Of a stretch of DNA of 64,000 nucleotides, positions 33,859 to 45,782 are shown piece by piece. Both the position numbers and the translations under genes were made by a program. The stretch is from Ailanthus altissimus (taxonomy: Eukaryota; Streptophyta; Magnoliopsida; Sapindales; Simaroubaceae): assembly GCA_946807835.1 (NCBI GenBank), contig OX327697.1, positions 12,755,501-12,819,500 on the forward strand, given 5' to 3'. How positions within the stretch are numbered: the first letter of the stretch is position 1; each line of letters opens with the position of its first letter. The notes beneath the pieces are model-generated. The model did not search any database, was not told the DNA's origin, and was given only the letters and a program-made list of their open reading frames with translations.

Positions 33859-36297
33859 TATTGGTGATCGAGTGTGTGACATACGAGTGTATACATAATT
33901 TCAAAAATTACTACACGCAGCGGAAGCATGTTACAAATACACCAAATTAATAAATTAAACTATATATCACATATATACATAAGTATAACTATTATACAAA
34001 TTTATACATGATGAACAATTATATTAAAACATTATGTAAAAACACTTACCTAATGAAGGTAGCTTTATAAATTCTTCAAGTCTTCCAACAATCTAAGTGA
34101 AGAGCTCACCTTGAAATATATTGTTGAACAATTCTAGTCCATAACGGTTTGGTGGGATTATGGAGCTAGAATGGTAGCTTAGTTTTAGAATTTCCAGCAA
34201 CATGTATTCAAACTCTTTTGAATATAATTTTGTTTCTTAAATGGAGATGGTAAATATTTTTTATACAACTCTTGTATTAATTAGAAATATTATACATATA
34301 ACTCTTGTATAATTCTTAGAAACAATTTCCATAGGATAATTATTTTGAACTCTTTTCTAAAACAATTATCTTTTCTCCATTTTCATTTCATTCATTTTAG
34401 CCATCCATTAGAGAGGGAGATGAAGAGAAGTTTGTTTATTTTTCCAACACTTGAAAGAATAAAACTCAAAATTCTCTCTTACCTCTTTTTCCTTCACCCT
34501 TGCCGAATTCTTCTTCCAAGAATTGAATGAATCAATTCGAATGTTAGCCAAAATTATTTTTGTTTATTCAACACTTTGATTAAACAAAAATTAAGTGCTC
34601 CACCAATTTTATTGTTGGTTTCCCACTTAGGATTAATTTAACCAATCACTAGAATAATAGCCACCTAAATTAATTTTTACCTAACAAATATAATTACTTT
34701 AATTATAATGGGTAAATAAATAGCCAACATCTAGGCCCTTATTGTATTAAAATACAATACTATGATAAACTTATTTTATTATTATCTAATAATATAAAAT
34801 TAAATATAAAATTTAATTATTCAAAACAATTTTGAATAATTACTTTTTACCTTACTAGTTTTTACTACCAAGGTTAAATGGTAAAACTAAGGTAAAATCA
34901 AATCATGGACCAAATTATGCCATTTGTCAACATCTTATTAATTAACAACCCTTGTTAATTAATTGAGTGATTTACTTAACAATTAAGTCTTGACAAATGT
35001 ACAATCCGAGGGATCCCGAAACAATCGTTCTATTTTGTTGAAGTTTATTGGATGGAATTATTCAATCCAATCCGCTACCCTAGTACGCAACGAGTACACT
35101 TCATATTGTGAGACTCTAGGTCTACACCTGATTTGTCATATGGATCTCCTCCATACGTCCGTAAATGATGTCCCACACACATGTTACAGATATTACAAAT
35201 CAACATGTTATACCATGCAAGTTGAGGTTATTGCATATTCGTATAATCCCTCCATCAATTATATCCTTGAAAAGCAGATATATAGATCATCACCGTCAAA
35301 TCTCTATTTGCTAAACCGTGAACTTATCTCCAGATTTCTATTTCATTAAACAATATCCACAAACACTTTTTTGATATTATTTATTCCTTCGGAATATATT
35401 TTTTGAGGATTATGCTTGTGGCCACAAGACTTTTTAAAATATAATCTCGGAGCATCAGGATATACAACCCACTTATATGAGCTGTTGGATCCTATATCGA
35501 TATACACCGGACTCCATGAGCATCAGACCATACCCAGCGACACCTAACGGTTAGACCATGAATAGTTCCTGACATGCATGGGCCAAAGCATGGTGGATCA
35601 CTTACAAGCCTACCGTGGTACTCAGGTTAAAGGACCACAAATACTACTCAACTCGAAAGACCTTCTATTGACGGCTTCATGAGATATATATTAGAGGTCC
35701 TTGTGAGTCTGTTCAATATTCAGTCTTTACTGAATACCTGCATCTCTATACGAGCTTTCACTAAGCTTATGGTTTGCTAAGACTAACCATCTGGACTATC
35801 CAGATATTGACATACACTAATCTATATTAATAAGTTCCACCGATAGACCCGCATCGATGAAATCAGACCAGGAACATTGTGTTTGAGAACATACTTGTAT
35901 AATGACATTTTCTAGCACTATTTACAACTCCTTGCAGCTATGTTATTACTAATATATTCTCATATCATTGTCCCATTTCAGACAAGGCTCTAACTCCTTA
36001 GATTTTGTTAACTATATGAACATGCTAACTCTTAACATCACTAACTCTTAGCACTACTAACTCTTAGTACTTCTAACTATTAGCGTTACTAACTCTTAGT
36101 ACTGATTTAAACTCCTTTAGATCAGATTTGAACTTCTTTAGATCATACAATGTCTGAAACGTCTGAAACGTCACAAGCATCTTACCATTTAATAATAATA
36201 AATAATATTAACAATTTTATTAGAAATGATAATTGTATAAATACTATCATTAAATATTTATATATTTTGGGATGGCACGTAAGCACAAATCCCAACA
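33859..36297 (-). mobile_element. Solo LTR A6 nested in A5
   Basis: 2439 bp, minus strand. The left end TATTGGTGATCG (33859) and the right end 'aagcacaaatcccaaca' (36297) are the family A termini. Flanks AGTAG (33854-33858) and AGTAT (36298-36302) give a 5-bp duplication with one mismatch. Removing it rejoins A5 at a point matching the uninterrupted A8 copy (42812-42830). It has an expanded 'ctaactcttagcacta' repeat near its 5' end (36023-36112) and a 3' half unlike A1 or A4. Confidence 0.9.
36023..36112 (-). repeat. Expanded 12-13 bp repeats in LTR A6
   Basis: About six units of 'ctaactcttagcacta' type (TAAGAGTTAGYA on the LTR's own strand). Other A copies carry two to four (25575-25645, 37290-37345, 41684-41770, 32795-32840). 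Confidence 0.75.
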
Positions 36298-36815
36298 AGT
36301 ATGACTTGCTACTTCATCCCCTAAATAGTTTCAACATGTTATGCCAATGACTTATAATGGCATGACATATGGAAACCATAATTTGGCCAATACTTCACCA
36401 TTTGAGAAGCTTAATCATGCTTTTTGTTAAGCATGTGGTGGCAAATGAATTTGGCCACGAAATGGTTTTAAGCTTTATCATGCTTTCTCATTAACAGGAG
36501 GTGGTTACTTTTGAAATTAATAAGCTAACTCACTATTTATGCAAGGCTTTGTCATGCTTAATTAGTAAGCCTGAGCTGGTTTTGTAATTATTTATTTGAA
36601 TCGTAAATGGCCACCAATTTCCCTTACACTCGGCTAGCACATTTGTTTTGCCACCAAACAAATTTTTTGAAGCATGAAGTAGCTGATTTAAAAGCTTTTT
36701 CATCTTTGCAATTGTAAGCCACTAATTGCAAATTGATACGCTTAATGTGCGGCAGCAAAAACTATAAAAAGGAATGTTTCTTTATTTGTTAAATGCTAAG
36801 TGAAGTTAATTAGCA

Positions 36816-37146
36816 AGTAAAAGAATAAGTATGGATACGCAAATTTGTCGCTGAACTTGGAATAGTTCTAAGTGCAATAAATCTTATACCATAGTTTTAC
36901 GACAACAAAGGAGCCATTGACAAACTAAAGAGCCGAGAGCACACTAAAAGCCTAAGCATGTGGAAAGAAAATACCACATCATTAGAGAAATCTTGGCTAG
37001 AGGAGATGTAATAGTTTGTAGAGTAGATTCTATAAATAATGTAGCAGACCCACTTGCTAAAGCCTTAACTCCAAATGTATTGGAAAAGCATATGGAGTCA
37101 ATGAGCATTCAATACCATCGTGAATGGCACTAAAGTAAGTGGGAGT
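36816..37146 (+). pseudogene. Copia RNase H C-terminus and polypurine tract
   Basis: VWIRKFVAELGIV (36835-36873), DNKGAI (36901-36918), then after a frameshift KPKHVERKYHIIREILARGD followed by INNVADPLAKALTP, ending with TAA at 37131-37133. These match the conserved end of copia RNase H (SKHIxxKYHxIRE...NVADxLTKAL). 'aagtgggagt' at 37137-37146 is the polypurine tract directly before LTR A7. It marks the first internal segment of an LTR-internal-LTR chain. Confidence 0.85.
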
Positions 37147-40140
37147 TATTTGGATTTTTGCTTGCATACTAAGATTATCATTTCATTAAATCACTAATTA
37201 TATTTTATATATGGTAAGATGCTTGTAACGTTTCAGATATTGTATAATCTGAAAGAGTTTAAATCTAGTCTAAATGGGTATAGATTAGTGCTAAAAATTA
37301 GCAACGTAAAGAGTTAGCACTGATAAGAGTTATCAGGTTATAAGAGTCAATGATATCTAAAGAGTTAGAGCCTTGTCTGAAAGGGGATAAAAACCTGAGA
37401 ATATATTAATAATGACATAGTTGTAAAGAGTTGTAAATAGTGTTAGGAACTGTTATTATGCAAATATATTCTCAAATATTATGTTCCTGATCTATCATCA
37501 TTGATGTTGGTTGACAAGCGTAAATTATATATATTATTTTCACTCCCTTATCTTGATTAATTACTTATTTTAATAAAAATATTAGGCTTTTTATATATTT
37601 TATTGTTATTTTATAGGTTTAGAGTCAATGGAGCAATTGGGGATGAAAATCTAAGAAAAAAAAGACAAAACATAAAATACTACAATATCGCTACAGTACT
37701 TGGAGAACAGTAATTTGCTACAGTACATTGCTGAAGAAGTGAATATTGTTTTGGCCTAGCAATAATTCTGGTGCCCTAGCACTCAAAATGTATCGTTGTA
37801 GCGCCAAGTGAACAGTTACGATGAACAATGCCACATGAACAGTATTCCGTGCTACAATGATGTCGCCCCAGTATGAACAATGATTGCTAAAGCGGTGAAA
37901 AGCGCTATTTTTCCTATTCCTAAACGAAATACAACTCCAAGATTCCAATCAATCCCTATATAAAGGCCACTCATTTCAGACCTTAAAGACACACAATTTA
38001 GGGCTCTTAGAGTCACAATAATTGAAGAAGAGCAATTTTTAAAGAGAAAAGCAAGGGCAATTCAAGGAAGCAAGAGATTATTGGCGAATCTTTGGCGTAT
38101 CAACCAACTGCGAATTAACGTCTATATTGGTTGTATTATGTTTATTTTATTTTTTAGTTATAATTCTCTTGTTATCATGAGCTAAATCTATTCTCTATGA
38201 TTATTACTTGAACTCAATATGTGAGCGTAAATGTTAGATCTTTTTAATATTTATTTAAACTCAATTCTTCATTATTTAAATTATTTGTTCTTAATGTTTC
38301 ATTATATTTGATCAATATTATAATTGATTTGGAAATACTTTGATAAACTCGGAAGAGGCATCAATGTATTTAGACCTAGATAATTTGATACATGATTGTA
38401 GAGTAACATTCATTGTTTCATATACAAGTTTCGAATTAGGATAGGAATATACCTAATTTATCCTAACTGGCATGTATGGTCAATAAGACTTGTTCTTAAT
38501 GAATCTTTATTTATTACAAATACCATAGGAATATAAAGTATTTAGTAAATTAAGATATACTTGCATGACCTTGGAAGAGGTTTGTGAATACATTAGTATC
38601 TTGACCAATAATAAAAATTGAGGGATATAAATATTAAAAGGATTAATCTTTAAAAAATGTATTGAAGGATAGTAATTTACCCTAGGCGTTTTTTATATTG
38701 CTATTTTATTATTTTATTTAAGTTGTGTCATTTATTTTCTGCACTTTTATTTTACTTAAATTTATTACAATATTAAGAATTAGTTTTTTGAATAATTACA
38801 AGAAAGATATAATTTTAGTACTTGGTAAAAAAATAAAACTTATCCCTGTGGGTTCGACATCCGTCTTTATAAATCCCTTTATTACGTGTTACGATAGTGT
38901 ATACATGCGCTTAAATTTAAGATATAAAAATATCGTATCACTGGTCTGTTAGTCTTAATAAATATATTGATCGATGTATGTATATATCTGGATGGTCCAG
39001 ATGGTTAGTCTTAGCAGACCATAAGTTTAGTGGAAGCTTGTATAGAGTTACAAGTATTCAGTAAGGACTAAATACTAAACAGACTCGCAAAGACCTCTAT
39101 ATGTAGTATTCGTGTCATTTGGCCTGAGTGTCATGGTGGGCTTGTGAGTGATCCATCATACTTTGGTTCCACATATATCTAAAACCTTTCATGGTCTGAC
39201 TGCTGGGTGTCGCTGGGTATGGTCCTACGTTCATGGAGTCCGGTGTGCATAGATATAGAATCCATCAGCTCATTTGGGGGAATAATATATCCTAATGATT
39301 TAAGATTATATTTCAAAAAGTCTTATGAACATAAGCAGTAATTCCCGATAAAAGAGTTTAACTTTAGGGATAAATAATATCACAAAAGTGTTTGCAAATA
39401 TTATTTATTAAAATACAATTCTAGAGATAAGCTTTTGGTCGGGAATATGGAGATTTGATGGTGTTGATCTATATCTCTGCTCTATCTGGATATAAATGAT
39501 GGAGGGATTATACAAATATGTTATAACCTCAACTTGTATGGTATAACGCGCTATTTTGTAATGTCCGTAACATGTGTGAGGAGCATTGTTCATGGATGTA
39601 TGAAGGCATTCCATATGACAATTTGTGCGTAGACCTAGAGAGTCTCACAATATGAAGTGTACTCGTTGTGCACTGAGGCAGTATTATTGATTGAACAGTT
39701 CCATCCTAGAAATTCCAGCAAACCAAAAATATATTTCAGGGTTTCTCGGGTTATACACTTGTCTAGAATTAAATATTAAGTACATCACTTAATTAGTTGA
39801 CAAGAGTTGTTAACTAATTAGATGTTGACAAGTGGCCCAATTTTGTTCCGTGAATTATTTCACCATGAATTCATCTATTAACCATGTTAGTAAAACCAAA
39901 TAAGGTAAAAATTAATTATTCAAATAATTTTTGAATAATTGAATAAATATTATTTAAATAAATAATAATATTTATTTACTTGCTTATTACTTTGGTTTAG
40001 GCGGGGGACATATACCAAATTACCTATAATTGCCACCAAATATTTTATTTTTATTTAATGGCCACTTAATCAATTTTGAAAGCACCTGTGAAGTGCTTAA
40101 CATACCTAAACACTATTTTAAATAATTGATTTACAAATCG
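37147..40140 (+). mobile_element. LTR A7 of the copia chain, split by LTR B5
   Basis: Starts right after the polypurine tract as TATTTGGATTTTTGC. The family A 5' half continues to 37511, is interrupted by B5, and resumes at 38941 with the expected next bases ('tagatctgtatatctgg'-type, core hairpin at 39184). From about 39660 the 3' half resembles A6. The end at about 40140 is where gag-like sequence begins to appear and is approximate. Confidence 0.7.
37512..38940 (+). mobile_element. Solo LTR B5 nested in A7
   Basis: 1429 bp from TGACAAGCGTAAATTATAT to ATATCGTATCA, flanked by TTGGT (37507-37511) and CTGGT (38941-38945), a 5-bp duplication with one transition. The TATA box CCTATATAAAGG is at 37958-37969. 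'ccctgtgggttcgacatcc' near 38844 is nearly the same as in B1. Its U3 has 'gctacagtac' repeats (37690-37725) instead of the B1 GC-rich array. Family A sequence is continuous across the insertion. Confidence 0.9.
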
Positions 40141-41497
40141 GCGAAGCAAAACAGTTCATGGTCCGTCAGTATACTTGATCTAAGCACACCAACTATAAGG
40201 TACCAACAAATATTTAGACTTACCATTGAAGCTGAGAATAGTCCAAAATTTAGAAAATTTTGGAAATATTGACGATAAATAGATAATTGGAAGTAGTTTT
40301 GATAATATCTCTTTGAAAGAAGATAAAATTTATCAAAAAGAGATTAAGGATGATTTGAGAGACAAAACAAATATCCCGACCTCAATGTCTAATGATTTTC
40401 AATAAGAGCATATGCATATAAGATGTGCTAGTAATATTAAGCTCCGTCTGAAGAATTATATGTAAACTACAAATAGAGAATAATAACAATGGAAAGTGTT
40501 TCCACTATGATGAGGTTTAAAATAGTAATTGTTACTATTTAATGTACCTTACCTTATAAAAGATAGACCTTTTTACATATCTGTTTACCAATCTTAGATA
40601 TTTCATTAACATATGATACTAAATGAGCAAGGGTATGAGATACCACCTGTCATACTCCTTAATGTAAATGTGTTTTGGAGAAGAAGAATTGGATTTATGA
40701 GATATAAGCTGATTGATACTGAGTTTCATCGATTTTCTAGAATATCTTTAGGGATGTGCTCTAGTAACTGTTAATCACTTATTGATCAAAGTTCCATCAA
40801 AATCCATTCTTTTAGTTCTGTATGAGATATGAACTGGAAGGAAATCAAGTTTTAAATATGTTAAAATTTGGGGTTGTTCTGTTTGTATAAGAATTATGCA
40901 ACACGATAAACTTGCACCTAAGAGGTACACTTATCGATTTATTTTATATCCCAAGTATTCATAGGGATACTAGTTCTATGGTCTAGAGAAGTAGAACACG
41001 TTTGTCCCTCGTATGTCTACACAGACTTGGACTTCTAGTCTAGTCTGGATGATCGAATGTCTACATCTAGTTATGTATTTCTTCTCATCAGTATCATTGT
41101 TAGTTCAGAGTTATATATTTAAATATCCACAGCTGATTCTACCTTGAAAGCAGAATATGTTGTAGCTAAAAAAGCCTGCAAAAGAAGTTCTGTGGATATA
41201 TAAGTTAATTGCAAAGCTTAGAAGAGTTCCAAGCTCAGTGGATTCTGTTTCACTAAATGCAATAATAATGGGACAATTGCTCAAGCCAATAAGCTATAAA
41301 GCGCACCAGAATTCTGATCATGTGGACTCTAAATACCACATAATTGAAAAGTTCTTAGCTATTTAGAGATGTAATAGTATCTACCATATATTCCTTCAAT
41401 AATATGGCAGACCCACTTAGGCCTTAACTCTTAATGTGTTTGAGAAACACAGGGAGGTGATAGGTATTAGATATCATTATGATTAACAAGTGGGAGT
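40141..41497 (+). pseudogene. Internal region of copia element II (internally deleted)
   Basis: Gag pieces appear first (LTSMSNDFQ*EHMH, about 40380; zinc-knuckle-like KCFHYDEV, 40496). Next is an integrase tail (40660-41000), and then RNase H directly (YTDLDF*SSLDD, 41020; DSTLKAEYVVAKKACK, 41132-41180; NNGTIAQANK, 41268). Reverse transcriptase and most of integrase are missing. The polypurine tract 'aagtgggagt' (41488-41497) precedes LTR A8. Many stops. It belongs to the same family as element I (18509-25352), since gag, knuckle and RNase H pieces match. Confidence 0.8.
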
Positions 41498-43274
41498 TGT
41501 TGACATTGGTGCTTACGTGCCATTTCAATATTGTATGAATTTTAATTGTTTAATATTTTTATAATAAATATTTTGAATGAAATCGTTAACAACAAATATA
41601 TATGGTAAACTGCTTGTAACATTTCAGATACTATATGATCTTAAAGAGTTCAGATCTGATTCAAAGAAGTGTGGACCAATGCTTAGAGCTAGCTATGCTG
41701 AGAGTTATAATTGCTAAGAGTTAGCATTGTTAAGAGTTAGTCGATTTTAAGAGTTAGCAACATCTAAAGAGTTAAAACATTATTTAAAATAGGACAAATA
41801 CTCGAGGGTATACTAGCAATGACATAGTTGCAAAGGGTTACAAATAGTCCTAAGAAATGTCATTGTGCAAGTATGTTTTCGAACGTTATGTTCCTGATCT
41901 ATTTTCACTAATGCGGATTTATCGATGGAAAATTATTTAATATAGATTTGTTTATATTTATATTTAGATGGTCTAGATGGTTAATATTAGCAGATCAAGA
42001 GCTTAGTGGAAGCTCGTATAGAAATATTGGTAATCAGTGAGGACTGAGTACTGAACAGACTCAGTTATGATGTTCAATAAGCATCCTACAAAGCTGTCAA
42101 TTGATAGTTATTTTGAGTTGAGTAGTATTCGTGGTCCCTTGACCTGAGCACCATGGTGGACTTGTGAGTGATCCACTATACTTAGGTTTTACATATGTTA
42201 GAAACCTTTCATGGTCTGACCACTAGGTGTTACTGGGTATGGTCTGATACTCATAGAGTCCGGTGTATGTTGATATAGGATCTGTCAGCTTATATGGGTG
42301 AGTTGTATATCCAGATGCTCCACGATTATATTTCAAAAAATTTTATGGCCATAACTAACTAACTCGGGAAAAAGTGTTTCCCATGTGAGAAATAATATCA
42401 CAAAAATATCTTTCAAGATTATTTATCAGAATACGAATCCAAAGATAAGTTTTAGGGTTGAGTATATGGAAACTTGATGGTGATGATCTATGTCTCCAAT
42501 CTTCCAAGATATAAATATTGGAGGGAATATACGAATATGTATTAACCTCAACTTGTATGGTTTAACACGCTATTTTGTTATTTCCATAATGTGTGTGTGA
42601 GGCATCATTTATAGACTTACGGAAGAGTTTCGTAAGATAAAATATGTGTGAACTTAGGGAGTCTCACTATATGGAGTGTACTAGTTGTGCACTAGGATAA
42701 CGCATTGGATTGAATAGTTAAATTTAAGAAGTTCTCAAAAAATAAAATTATTTTAAGGTCTCTCAGAGAGATTATAGAGTTTAAGTGTTAAGTCCGGGAT
42801 ATCGGCAAGTGGGAGTTGCTACTTTACCTTTTCTATTAGAAACCACATGTCATGCTATTAAATTTGTAATGGCATGACACATGGCGTAATATCAATGGGC
42901 CATTAATTTATTAGTTATTAATATATCATTTAGCCAATTAAACCAATTTTTAAATGTTGCCATAAGAATCTATTTTTAGCCAAATCATAAATGGGGGCAA
43001 TTGTTAATTTATTATTTACCAATGGGTGGCATGCATTTAAAGAAATCGAATTCGACCATTTAATTGGCAAATGAGAACATGATTAGTCATGTTTTCCTTA
43101 TAGTATGAGGTGGCCTTAAACTATTTAATTGAAATGTTCAAATGGCCACTTATCTTCTTCGGCCGCTTTTTCAAGCATGACAAGGCGAATTGCAAGCCTT
43201 GTCATGCTTGTAAAATGATAATACTAATTAAGAGTTAATTGGTTCTTTGAGCGAATAATTTGGCTATATAAAGG
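41498..43274 (+). mobile_element. LTR A8 (3' LTR of the copia chain)
   Basis: Starts TGTTGACATTGGTGCTTACG immediately after the polypurine tract, which fixes its boundary and shows it is a 3' LTR. It has 'gagttag' repeats (41684-41770), the core hairpin 'aacctttcatggtctgacc' (42209), and a 3' half shared with A5 ('atggcatgacacatgg', 42876-42891). The TATA box GGCTATATAAAGG ends at 43274, where reverse LTR A9 begins. Confidence 0.8.
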
Positions 43275-44412
43275 TGTTGGGTGTGGTTCAAAACTGTATT
43301 CTATTAAATGCGAGTATATATATAGGTACATGTATATTGTTCATAAATGCACATACGTGTATCTCATACATTTTATATGCGCAACGAAAATTAGAAATCT
43401 AATTTCCTAAACAACGAACACCATAGATTTTGTTACATTATACTAATGCACAAAATATAAAATATATAAAACATATTAATCATATTAATACAATGATTGG
43501 GAATAATCATCTGTCAAACCTTTGGAATGGTATAAGCCAGAGTGCTACCTAAAATGGACCTGTTGGTAATTTTAGGACTCATTAGGATGGGCTTGAGTCG
43601 CTAGAATAGCAACTTTAATTCCAACACTGATTTAACTCTTAAATCATGAATCTAAAATAAACTATTTAACTCTTAGATTATATTTGTTTAATCCTTATTG
43701 AACTCTTGAATAATTAAGAAAAACCCTTGTTGTTACATTGAGTGGCCTTGATAGAGAAGAAGATGGAAATTAATAATTAAAAACCAAGATGAAAGAAAAA
43801 TCATTTTTCTCTCTTTGTCCCTAGCTTGGCCGACCACCCACAATTGCAACAACTAGCAAAATTTGTTTCATTTCATTTATATATAGCCTTTGATATTAAC
43901 TTAACCTTAGGATTAAATCTTAACCTCTGTTTAGTTAAGTTATCTTAACCATTAAGATAGGTTTAGATATTTTAATTAACCTAACCCTAATTAACCTTTA
44001 ACGTAGGTTAGGTTAAGCAAACTTAACAATTAAGGTAACTTAAAATATCTAACTAACATAACCTTAGGTTAGGTTAAGGTTACTTAACGCTTAAGTTAAC
44101 CATTTAATATTTGTTTTAATAAATTAACTTTAGCCTAGGGTTAACTCTTAATCACGATTAAGTTAATTTCTACTTAACTATTAACTAAAACAAATATCTA
44201 GATTATTTAACAATTAAATAATCAGTTAAATGAAATTACCCTTAAATTTTTACTTAGTTACCAAGTCAACCTAAAGTGTGTCCCACCAAATTATACACTT
44301 GAGTAAATTCAACTGAAAGCTCACTATGCACCACATGTCAACATTTCATTGGTTAACAATAATTGTTGACAAATTAATGTACTTAACACTTAAGTCTTGA
44401 CATAAAATAATT
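43275..44412 (-). mobile_element. LTR A9, 3' part only, inserted at the TATA of A8
   Basis: Minus strand. The family 3' end TGTTGGGTGTGGTTCAAAAC is at 43275. Then come 'gcgcaacgaaaattagaaatc', a TATA-like region, the TTAACC-like tract (43900-44200) and the flank 'gtcaacctaaagtgtgtccc' (44269-44288). After 'aagtcttgaca' (44393-44403) the match to other A copies ends. The 5' half is absent and the right flank cannot be tested. Confidence 0.7.
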
Positions 44413-45782
44413 AATAAGGCCATGCCAAATAATAAATTAATATAATATTAAAAATATGACAATAATCTTATCCTAATCTCATTAGAACATTAAAGTCCTA
44501 CAATATGATATATTTTATGCATGGACATGTGAATGTGGCACCCTTAATCTATATGACATATTATTCATCCAATCAATTAACTAGATAAATAAATAATCCA
44601 TAATTCATGACATTTCCTAGGAAGAAAAATATTAAAAACTAAGTCTAAGTTCTTCAAAGTCTTCCTTGAAGTCAATTTAAGCTCTTCCATAATATTACCT
44701 CCTATTGTTTGTCTCTTTTTATGGGCTTGAATTTTGGGTCTCTTAATGATTTTTGGTTCACTTACTTTTAAAATAAATTGGGCATATTTTAGACTTACAA
44801 TTTCTTTGAGCCTTAAAAAAAAATTAAATAAAAATATTTTTAAGCCCAATAATTTTAATAAAGTAGCCCAAATAAATTTTATAAAATTGAACCAAGATTA
44901 AAAGAAGTTTGGACCAACTTTAAATTTGCAAATATCCAAAATTTAGTCCAAAAATAAATTTGGGTTAAATTTAGGATTTTAGTACAAATTTGTCAAAGCT
45001 ATCTAGTCAAACATTAATTACCAAAAATTAGAGGGGGCTGAGAGAGAATAATCAATTAAGTTATGGTCTATTTGCATAATTGATAAACTTGACTAAATTA
45101 GAATTAATTAAAATGGAGAGGGGCCTAAATGATAAATTTTAGTGGAAACCACAATTTTCACCCCCGCCGCTCCCTCTCTTTCCCAACCCTTCACCGCCCA
45201 CATTTCCAGTCGCCGTTGAGTAGTCCGACCAAGCTTTCAGTCGCCGCTTGTCAATGAGAAGAAACCACGAGAGCTTGCTACTGGCTTCAGATAGTGCCAG
45301 CTATGAAACCATGAGCAATCCCCCAGCCACCGTTGACAACATCTCCTTTCTCCTCCTTGTGTTGCCACCGAATGCCACCACTAGCAGCGAGCCAATCGGC
45401 GATCCGATAAGCTCATTAGCACAGAACGCGTTGCCTTGCTTGCACCACCTTCAGAGAGAGTCTACTTTTACACGCAGGTGGCCAGCCACCACAATGCTAC
45501 TGCCACGAATGAGTGGCAGCATGTGCAGCTCTTCAATTTCAATATTGTTTTTATTCGTAATACAAAAAAAAATTATTCTATATTACAAATACAAATCCTA
45601 CACCAAATAAAATCTACAGAACCACCAAGAATTAACCTAACCAAGAGAGGAAATTATGATATAATTTCATTATCCCCTCTTATTACAATTCTAATAAAAA
45701 ATTCAAACAAATATCTAACCATGAATTATTGGGCATAACCATTCATTACATAATTCATAAAAAACAACAATATAGATTAGTA
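44413..45782 (+). other. Unassigned LTR-like segment with a GC-rich block
   Basis: 44413-45150 is AT-rich with 'gggcttgaattttgggtctctt'-type phrases seen in gypsy LTRs. From 45160 to 45540 it becomes GC-rich ('cacccccgccgctccctctc', many gccacc motifs). Open frames over the GC-rich part (120 and 100 codons) overlap each other, lack domains and reflect composition. I suspect a gypsy U5/leader but cannot prove it. 45541-45782 is AT-rich with nothing recognised. Confidence 0.35.

Larger units (their letters stand above)
32616..36815 (+). mobile_element. LTR A5 of the copia chain, split by solo LTR A6
   Basis: Starts TGTTGAGATTTATACTTACG at 32616. The family A 5' half runs to 33858. The other half resumes at 36298 and contains 'taatggcatgacatatgg' (36355-36372) and a TATA box ACTATAAAAAGG (36761-36772). 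It is closest to A8 (41498-43274), with which it shares this 3' half. Its own 3' end is missing: LTR sequence passes directly into copia RNase H at about 36816. Confidence 0.75.

Noticed and set aside
34990..35349. 119-codon open frame in LTR A6
   Set aside because: The homologous parts of other A LTRs are not open in this frame. Chance.
43270..43274. Target duplication AAAGG for LTR A9
   Set aside because: The right end of A9 is missing, so no second copy can be compared.
45248..45738. Two overlapping open frames (120 and 100 codons)
   Set aside because: Different frames of the same GC-rich tract, no domain, low-complexity ends. Explained by base composition.
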